A stretch of DNA of 15,520 bases, taken from the NCBI GenBank assembly GCA_037134755.1, contig JBAXLO010000104.1:1-15520 (forward strand), written 5' to 3'. The translations under genes were made by a program, and so were the position numbers. This DNA is from JBAXLO01 sp037134755. GTDB taxonomy: Bacteria > Bacteroidota > Bacteroidia > Bacteroidales > JACABE01. Below the pieces are notes generated by a model that saw only the letters and a list, made by a program, of their open reading frames with translations, had not been told where the DNA came from and did no database searches. This document shows positions 6,756 through 14,100 of this stretch, in pieces. Position 1 is the stretch's first letter. Each line of letters begins with the position of its first letter.

Positions 6756-7991
6756 CTATTCATACCTTAATGATTCGATAGGATCGAGCCTGGCAGCTTT
6801 GATGGCAGGATAAAGTCCCGAAACCAAGCCCACAAACAAACAAAGAAGTATGCCACTAATTACCCAAACCCATGGCACTATAAATGCTCCACCTACAAAT
6901 AAAGAAATAACATTGCCGATAAGGATGCCCAGAATAACTCCTAATATACCACCTAATTGTCCGATAACAACGGCTTCAACCAGAAATTGATTTCGGATAA
7001 CTATACTTGTTGCTCCCATTGATTTGCGGATACCAATTTCGCGTGTACGTTCGCTAACTGAAACCAACATTATATTCATCAATCCGATTGCAGCGCCCAA
7101 CAATGTTATAAAACCAATGATAGAAGCAGCCATCGAAACATATTTCATGTCATCGATAAATGATTTGGCAGCACTATCACTTTTAGTAACATCAAAAGAA
7201 TTTTCTTCACCTAAAGGAACACCTCTTATAATACGAAACAAACCTGTGGCTTCGTCCATAGCATAATCAAGCGTTTCTGGATTTATTGCCAGTACCGTTA
7301 TTCCAAAAGACAAGTCAGAATTAAGAGAATGCTGTCGCACATTAGTTATAGTCAGAATACAATTTTTATCGCCACTAAAGCCCATACTCGAACCTTTAGA
7401 TTTCAACAAACCAATTACCCTGTATTTATATGATCCTATAGTTATAATCTGATCAATTGGATTTTCATTATGTTTAAAAATAGATTTTGACAACTCATCG
7501 CCAATAATAACAACATTAGCACCTGCATTAACTTCATTAGGCGTGAAATTTCTACCTTTTTCTATTTCGCTGCCCGAAGTTATTAAGTAGTTTTCATTAG
7601 TACCGAGTACACCAATATTTGGGTTTGTTTTTTCGCTCCCAAATTTAACAGTAGCTGTATATGTTGAATAAATAAAAATTGACACATAAGAAGGGAATGT
7701 AAAATCATCTTTAAACCTTTGTGCTTCTTTATAAGTAATAGAATTATAAACTTTCCAACGCTTACCTTCAAATCCCATTTGCGTTGTATGATTGCGAATG
7801 GTGAAAGAGTTGGCACCCATTCTCGAAAAACTTTGTGTTATACTTGATTTAAGAGATTCGATAGCAGTGAGGATACCAACCAAAGCCATAATACCAAAGG
7901 CAATAATCAATATTGTAAGAATAGTTCTTAACAAATGACTTCGGATGGATTGAAGCGATATCTTTATATTTTCGACAATGAGTAACTTCAT
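6756..7991 (-). CDS. MacB/FtsX-type ABC transporter permease
   Basis: This 411-residue inner-membrane permease has the MacB topology: one N-terminal transmembrane helix (about 20-45), a large periplasmic core (about 46-283; MacB_PCD-type), then three C-terminal helices (about 285-312, 335-365, 370-393) forming the FtsX domain. Conserved signatures are SVSERTREIGIRKSMGA (311-327), containing the coupling region to the ATPase, and the terminus GLYPAIKAARLDPIESLRYE described as positions 392-411. MacB-type systems are mechanotransmission pumps that move lipoproteins, peptides or macrolides rather than solutes through the membrane. The matching ATPase and periplasmic adaptor are not adjacent, so the substrate cannot be named. 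The gene begins 39 bp after upp on the same strand with no TAnnTTTG motif in that gap, so co-transcription with upp is likely. Confidence 0.9.
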   Translation of the reverse strand: MKLLIVENIKISLQSIRSHLLRTILTILIIAFGIMALVGILTAIESLKSSITQSFSRMGANSFTIRNHTTQMGFEGKRWKVYNSITYKEAQRFKDDFTFPSYVSIFIYSTYTATVKFGSEKTNPNIGVLGTNENYLITSGSEIEKGRNFTPNEVNAGANVVIIGDELSKSIFKHNENPIDQIITIGSYKYRVIGLLKSKGSSMGFSGDKNCILTITNVRQHSLNSDLSFGITVLAINPETLDYAMDEATGLFRIIRGVPLGEENSFDVTKSDSAAKSFIDDMKYVSMAASIIGFITLLGAAIGLMNIMLVSVSERTREIGIRKSMGATSIVIRNQFLVEAVVIGQLGGILGVILGILIGNVISLFVGGAFIVPWVWVISGILLCLFVGLVSGLYPAIKAARLDPIESLRYE

Positions 7992-8030
7992 TTAATGTAT
8001 TATTATTTATATTGGCTTTATGTTATTAAT

Positions 8031-8687
8031 TTAAAACTGAACTTTTTCGCCAAAAGCAAGATCACCTGCATCACCTAAACCCGGTACAATATACGACTGA
8101 GCAGTTAATTCGTCATCAATAGCACCTGTCCAGATAGTAATATCATCAATCGACATATGTTTATGAAGATAATCAATCCCTTCTGCACTAGCCAAAACAG
8201 ATACAATATGTGTATGCTTAGGTTTGCCGTTTAAAATTAATTCCTTATATGTTTTTACCATCGAAGCACCTGTGGCAAGCATAGGATCCGAAAGTATAAG
8301 AACTTTATCAGTAATGTCGGGGCACGAAACATACTCAACCTGAATATCGAAACTACCACTTTTATTATGTTTGCGATAAGCAGAAACAAAAGCACTTTCG
8401 GCTTTGTCAAAATAATTAAGTATCCCCAGATGAAATGGAATACCAGCTCTTAATATCGAAGCAATAACAGGTTGTTGTTTCATAACCGGCACTTCAGCAA
8501 TACCTAAAGAAGTTGTAATCTCTTTATTATCATATTCGAGATGTTTGCTGATTTCGTAAGCAAATATTTCGCCCAATCGTTCCATATTCCTTCTAAAACG
8601 CATGCTATCCTTTTGGATAACTTCATCTCTAACCTCAGCAACAAACTGATTGAATACTGAATTATGATTCCCTAATATGTGTACCAT
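8031..8687 (-). CDS. upp: Uracil phosphoribosyltransferase
   Basis: This cytoplasmic pyrimidine-salvage enzyme makes UMP from uracil and PRPP. The 218-residue length is normal for the Bacteroidota form. Seen: ASILRAGIPFHLG (76-88), the PRPP-binding loop ILSDPMLATGAS (131-142), and the C-terminal uracil-binding segment YIVPGLGDAGDLAFG (199-213). In many families the last motif reads GDAGDR; the Leu here is a change I believe is common in Bacteroidota. A TAnnTTTG element lies 32-39 bp upstream, so it can be transcribed independently of the surface-glycan genes before it. The permease gene follows 39 bp later. Confidence 0.96.
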   Translation of the reverse strand: MVHILGNHNSVFNQFVAEVRDEVIQKDSMRFRRNMERLGEIFAYEISKHLEYDNKEITTSLGIAEVPVMKQQPVIASILRAGIPFHLGILNYFDKAESAFVSAYRKHNKSGSFDIQVEYVSCPDITDKVLILSDPMLATGASMVKTYKELILNGKPKHTHIVSVLASAEGIDYLHKHMSIDDITIWTGAIDDELTAQSYIVPGLGDAGDLAFGEKVQF

Positions 8688-8718
8688 TTCATTTAATTTT
8701 TAATTATTTTGCAGGTAT

Positions 8719-8726
8719 CAAAATTA
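8719..8726 (-). promoter_or_regulatory. Putative -7 promoter element for upp
   Basis: Minus-strand TAATTTTG fits TAnnTTTG and lies just after the stop of the acyltransferase gene. Predicted transcription start is near 8712, giving a leader of about 25 nt. The upstream -33 region has only TTTAG. Confidence 0.45.
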
Positions 8727-8741
8727 CTAATTTTATTCCAA

Positions 8742-9680
8742 CTAAAGATATTTCTTTGCTTTTTTATAAAAATAAATTCCAATATTCATTATTAAACTTA
8801 ATTTATTGATATAAATTGTTGGATAATATTCTTCTTTAGACCCAAAACTTTTATAAAATCTTGCCAGATTCTTATCATTCGATCCTTCGAAATCAAAAGT
8901 ACAATTAGTTTCCGAGTTATCATGTATAATTTTATCGATAAGATAAGGCATAGCATAAATTTCTTTTGCTTTATTGTTGGTTGCTGAAAAAAGAAATATA
9001 ATTCTATTGTTAGTTTTAATAAATACGACTCCTGCACAAAGTTCATTATCCGAAGTTACACCATAAACTTTAGCCACTCCTTTTTCAATACATTTATTTA
9101 TAAGTAAAGTTAATCTATAATAATCTGCTTCTTTAAGATGATTAATATCTTTGCCTTTATTCTGTTTGAAAATAGTAATAAGATCTTCCGGATTTATATC
9201 ATTAACTATAATTGGACATGCTTGAATAGCTTTCTTTAGATTTCTTTTAAGATTATCTGAATAATTTGTTTTATTCTTATCGTAAGAGCTATTTAAATCT
9301 AAAGTATGATTTAGGTTATTTGAGATTTTATATTGTTTATTATCTAAAACATTATATAAGTTTAGATTTAATTCTACAGATTTATAATACTTGGGGATAG
9401 CTTCAATAAAAGCATTTAACTTTTCTTCAGTAATGGTATTGATTGAATACAAACCGAGTTGTTGTGTAAAGAAAGGTGTAAATATAGATTGTATACCAAA
9501 CTTTTTATACCCTGTCAAAGGGAAAATACTTATATAATCATCTTCAATTAAAGCATTCCAACCCACACAAACAATATCCAGATACCACGAATATGCATAA
9601 ATATTTCCGTTTATAGAATTATTTACACACACATCCCACTTGGATTTATCTATCTCGTTATTTTTTATAAATTGAACCAT
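8742..9680 (-). CDS. FemAB/GNAT-like acyltransferase, probably acting on a surface glycan or peptide
   Basis: This is a soluble protein of 312 residues. The conserved elements are YSDNLKRNLKKA (140-151), a GNAT-like strand-turn region AKVYGVTSDNELCAGVVFIKTNNRIIFLFSA described as about 203-233, and FDFEGSNDKNLARFYKSFGS (262-281), the characteristic end motif of the Acetyltransf_6/FemAB-like superfamily. That fold transfers acyl or aminoacyl groups to amines or cell-wall precursors; the donor and acceptor here are unknown. The start at 9680 lies 4 bp after the deacetylase gene, so the two are surely co-transcribed and perhaps translationally coupled. A logical but unproven pairing is deacetylation of an amino sugar followed by re-acylation of the freed amine. 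The short hydrophobic C-terminus (291-305) could touch the membrane. Confidence 0.8.
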   Translation of the reverse strand: MVQFIKNNEIDKSKWDVCVNNSINGNIYAYSWYLDIVCVGWNALIEDDYISIFPLTGYKKFGIQSIFTPFFTQQLGLYSINTITEEKLNAFIEAIPKYYKSVELNLNLYNVLDNKQYKISNNLNHTLDLNSSYDKNKTNYSDNLKRNLKKAIQACPIIVNDINPEDLITIFKQNKGKDINHLKEADYYRLTLLINKCIEKGVAKVYGVTSDNELCAGVVFIKTNNRIIFLFSATNNKAKEIYAMPYLIDKIIHDNSETNCTFDFEGSNDKNLARFYKSFGSKEEYYPTIYINKLSLIMNIGIYFYKKAKKYL

Positions 9681-9684
9681 TTTT

Positions 9685-10989
9685 TTATAAAGCGTATTTA
9701 ATCATCTCTTCATAAACTTCCTGCCAGCCTACCCATCTCTTTTGATCACTTAATGATTCATTGTGCCAAAGACTAATAAAAGTACCATTCACTTTCTTTA
9801 CCTCATCAATTAAAGGCTTAATAAAATCTAATGCTTTTGAAGCATTTACATTATAATAATCTCTTAAAGTTCCTTCCATAAAACAAAACGGATGAATCCT
9901 TAGATTAGTTTCAACATCTAATTCTAAATCATAAAAATTATAAGTAGAACATATACTTGCCCTAAATCCTATCTCCGAAGCATATCCCATAGAATAATCA
10001 TCTGTAATATCTAAACTTAAAAGATTACGATAAGTCTGTGGCATATTTAATTTAAGGAAATGTTGCCGACTTAAAGTAATCTGTTTCCTTAAAACATTCG
10101 ACAAACCATCAATTTCTTTTTTTAATATAGATATATCTTTGTTAGAGGCATGTGATGGATGAATACCTACATTTGCATAATCAGCAAGATTCTTTATCAG
10201 CGATTGAAACTTAAGATTGTTTACAGGAATATTCTTGTCAAAATCTCCATAATCAGCAAAAAGAATAAAGTATAACGGATGTAAATCATATTTCTTTTGC
10301 AAATCAAATTGTAGATCAAAAGTATCAAAATGATCTTTCCCAAAACCACTTAAAACTTTTGTGCGCTCAACCATTTCCTTTATATCAATATTTCTGATTG
10401 ATTTAAGATAACCGCCAATCGAGCGAATAAAACCTTTTAATTTATAAGCATAAGCGCTATCTATATCGTAAGTTGGCTGAAATTTATATGTAGATTTATG
10501 AAAAGTAAATGATGGATATTTTTCTTGAATAATTGCAGCAATTTTATTTGCCCAGATATTAATAATAGGCTTCTTTAAAAAGTAATTTTTAAATGCAATG
10601 CTTTGCGAAGGGATAAATCTTTCGTATTTATCTTTAAGATACGGCAAATATTCTTCATATCGCGTAAGCAGATAAAAGCTAGCAGCAAAAGGATCAAAAG
10701 GGAGTTCAGCATTTTTATTATAAATGGGATAAAAAACTCTTTCATCATCAAAATCAATAAACGAATGATTTTGGTCAGTAATAAAAGATTCAGTAAGTAA
10801 GCCTGCCGATTTAAAAAACAATTCACCCTGAATATAAGAATCAGAATAATTAAGTTTCAAGCCATCATAAGAATTAAAATCAACCAGATTATCGGTAAAC
10901 TTAACCTCAATATTTAATAGCTCAGTAAATATTAATTTAAAGATATATGTTATCCGATTTGTTATTTTAGATGTATAAATCAGTATCAT
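9685..10989 (-). CDS. Polysaccharide deacetylase (NodB-homology) family protein, Bacteroidota type
   Basis: This 434-residue protein has an N-terminal family-specific region (about 1-165) followed by a divergent NodB/CE4-like barrel. Seen: QPTYDIDSAYAYK (171-183), where TYDID replaces the usual TFDD and supplies the catalytic and metal-binding aspartates; GIHPSHAS (275-282) with candidate metal-binding histidines; LSRQHFLKL (306-314); DDYSMGY (330-336); FRAS (342-345); HPFCFMEGTL (366-375); and SLWHN (406-410). These features recur together in a Bacteroidota group usually annotated simply as polysaccharide deacetylase. No signal peptide is evident, so a cytoplasmic or membrane-associated step of polysaccharide synthesis is more likely than secretion. 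The acyltransferase gene follows after 4 bp; the giant secreted protein gene lies 129 bp upstream on the same strand. Confidence 0.88.
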   Translation of the reverse strand: MILIYTSKITNRITYIFKLIFTELLNIEVKFTDNLVDFNSYDGLKLNYSDSYIQGELFFKSAGLLTESFITDQNHSFIDFDDERVFYPIYNKNAELPFDPFAASFYLLTRYEEYLPYLKDKYERFIPSQSIAFKNYFLKKPIINIWANKIAAIIQEKYPSFTFHKSTYKFQPTYDIDSAYAYKLKGFIRSIGGYLKSIRNIDIKEMVERTKVLSGFGKDHFDTFDLQFDLQKKYDLHPLYFILFADYGDFDKNIPVNNLKFQSLIKNLADYANVGIHPSHASNKDISILKKEIDGLSNVLRKQITLSRQHFLKLNMPQTYRNLLSLDITDDYSMGYASEIGFRASICSTYNFYDLELDVETNLRIHPFCFMEGTLRDYYNVNASKALDFIKPLIDEVKKVNGTFISLWHNESLSDQKRWVGWQEVYEEMIKYAL

Positions 10990-11069
10990 TGCTTGTTTTA
11001 ATTATAGTAAGATAATAAATGGTAAAAGTAAACATTTTAAATTTTCTGCAAAACTTTATTTTTATACTT

Positions 11070-11077
11070 CAAAGTTT
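11070..11077 (-). promoter_or_regulatory. Possible -7 promoter element for the deacetylase-acyltransferase genes
   Basis: Minus-strand AAACTTTG matches TAnnTTTG at seven of eight positions and is about 80 bp upstream of the deacetylase ATG. A second near match is AAGTTTTG slightly closer to the gene. Neither has a clear -33 box. Confidence 0.25.
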
Positions 11078-11093
11078 AGATTAGATAATCTGA

Positions 11094-11123
11094 ACTAAAA
11101 GTATTAATATGTTTCCTTTTAGT
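11094..11123 (-). terminator. Weak hairpin at the end of the giant secreted-protein gene
   Basis: ACTAAAAG (11094-11101) and CTTTTAGT (11116-11123) are perfect 8-bp inverted copies with a 14-nt spacer, and the right arm includes the stop codon of the giant gene. The AT-rich stem and absent T-run make termination doubtful. Confidence 0.3.
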
Positions 11124-14100
11124 CTAATATTAACTTCTTAACAATAGTATATTTATTGCTTTTAAGTTTAAGAAAATACATACCTCTTGCAAATTTATTA
11201 ACATTAATAGTAAATTTATTTGTGTTATTAAAACGATAATGATACGTATTAATAATCTCACCACTTATATTTTCTATACTAATTTCGGCATCTATAATGG
11301 ATAAAGGGATCTCTAAATAAATATTATCTTTCGCAGGATTTGGATATACAGTATAATCCATTGTAGTGTTGAATTCATTAATTCCAGGACAATATACTAC
11401 CATAATCGGCTTGCCAGAACTATCTGTACAACCAGTTGAAGTTATAGTATAAACATAATAAATAGTATCCAAACCTAAACCTCCAATAAGAGGATAAAAC
11501 GCATTGGAAATAACACCTATTCCCGAATAAGTTCCTCCGTAAGGGTTGCCTCCTGATATCATAAAAGGATCTAATGTTGAGCATACTGTATCTTGAAAAG
11601 GAGGAAGATTGAAATTAATAACAGGCAAAGGATTTACTTTAATTGAATCAATATTTGAGAATAACTGAGAAACAGATGGACAAAGATAACTTGAAGTAAT
11701 CCTACACTTTATCTTATCGTTATTTTGAGGTAATATTTTACAGATAGAATCATTAGTTCCAATATTTGCAAAACTTTTATACCATTGATAAATTGGTGCT
11801 AAACCTGCATTTACTGCAATAGCTTTATAAACAACAGTATCTCCAGGCATACATTGAGGGTTTGATCCGGCTATCATAGCTATTGAAATGGAAGGAGTTT
11901 TGATAGGAAAAATCACAACAGTATCATATAAAGAGTACTTTGCAGGACATACCCCATTCTTAACCATTGCTCTGTAGTAAGTATTGACTAAAAGTGTATC
12001 AGTTGTGTAAGGAGAACTGTTAAAATTAGTTCCTGTAGAAACATTAACCCAATTGAGTGTATCTAAAGATTTTTGCCATTGAATTTGACCTAAAAATGAA
12101 TTTAAATAAATTTTAGTAGAAGTATTTATACATATTGGAGATGTTGCAGTTGCATAACCTGGTGCTGTCATTTGATTAACCAGAATTGTGTCGGGGTTAG
12201 AGTATGCTGCAACACATAGACCATTCTTAACAGAAGCTCTAAAAACAAGAGTACTGGTAAGTGCCGGAGTGTTGAGTATAGGCGAATTGGCTCCAGTATA
12301 ACCTGCAAATACATTGTTAAAAGTTTGTCCCATATTATAAGACATTTGCCATTGTATATTCCCTCTATAATTTGAAACATTAAGCCACGTTGAATCTCCG
12401 GTACATATTGGACTATTATTAGCAAAAGAAGTACCACCTATTGATACAGAATCCGTTTTAACTTGCTTGCTAAGTCCGGTATCAGAAGGGCAGGTATTAT
12501 TTGTAACAATAGCTTTATACCAAGTATTTGTATTAATAATTGCTGTTGCAAAAGAGTTTGATGAAGGCACTCCCAAAGCATTAACCCAATTGATACTATC
12601 AGAAGATTGCAACCATTTAATTGTATTCCCTCTATATCCATTAAGATTAAGAAACGAACCCGTTCCCTGACAAATTGGTGAAGTGACTGTAAGAGTTCCA
12701 CTCTTTGATAAACTATCAACATTAATAATATCATAAGGCGAATGACTTGCATAACAATACGTATTGCTAACAGAAGATCTGAAAAGAGTAGTAGTAGTTA
12801 ATACCGGTGTTATAATTTGTGCAACGGTATCACCAGATATTGTTGTCCAGGTAGTACCGTTATTCTGAGACATCTGCCATTGAATATTACCATTATATCC
12901 AGTTAAGGTAAGATTAGTAGTATTATTACTACAGATATTACCTAAACTATGGTTGATAGTTCCTCCCAAAGGTTGAGGATATGTTATTATTGAATCAATA
13001 GTTGAATATGAAGATGAGCAGACTCCTAATGATACAATAGCTCTAAAATAAGTAGTTTGAGTAATTGGTGGAGTGTATATTGTTGGATTATTCATTAATG
13101 AATTACCGAATGTTGTCCATCCATTTATTCCATCCAATGATGACTGCCATTCAATATCACCATTATTACCTGTCAACAAAATGGTGGTTGTTAACCCGTC
13201 ACAAACAATTGAATCAGCAATTATAGTGCCGCCAATTGCAGTTTGATAAACTATAACAGTAGCTGCTGCCGAATATTTAGGTGTACAATAATTATTATAT
13301 ATTTTTGCTCTATAATTAGTGGAAGAAGTTAAATTAGTAGTAGTGTAGGATGCCTGATTAGCAGTAGGGATATCCACCCATTGATTGCCCGAATATATTT
13401 GCCATTGAATACTTCCATAATTATTTGATAGATGTAAAGTAGATGTTGTATTATAACAGATTGGAGCTATTGTATCAATACTGCCTGTTACTAGGGATGG
13501 AACAGCTATAATTAAAAGACTGTCACTTGCCTTGCAGCCATTAATATCTGTTCCGATTACTTTATAAAAACCTTGAGTTATTAAAGCAAAGGCTTGTCCT
13601 TGAACAATGTTTTTGTTCCACGAATAAGTTGAAGCTCCTACAGCTGTAAGAGTTATGGTATCGTAAAGACAGCTAGTAATATTGTTTCCGGCATCAACCA
13701 CGGGGAGATTAAAAACAGTAACACTTACTTGATAAATAGATGTATCGCCGGGAGAATTCACTACTTTTATCTGATAATCGGTATTTAATTTAGGGCTTAC
13801 AAATTGACTGCTATGATTACCTGCTAAAAGAGTGTTATCAGTGGGCTGTGAAGTCCATATGTAATTTAAAGCTCCCGGATTCATATTGATATGAATGCTA
13901 TCATTCATACATATATAAGAGGGTATAGATTGGAATACTAAGTAGGTACTATCAGAGGTTTGGTCAGGGTTAGTAACTTTTATTTTAACAGAGTCTTTAC
14001 CAATCCAGAAAATAGATGGCTTGGTAATACTTAATATATTATTAGTATCCATAGCAAATGTCAGTTGATTTCCTGTGCCTTTAGATATTGTAATCTGACT

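Noticed and set aside
11905..13488. CRISPR array or recent DNA tandem duplication
   Set aside because: Periodicity is about 255-267 bp, in frame, and conserved as protein motif and not as DNA; it is an Ig-like repeat array.
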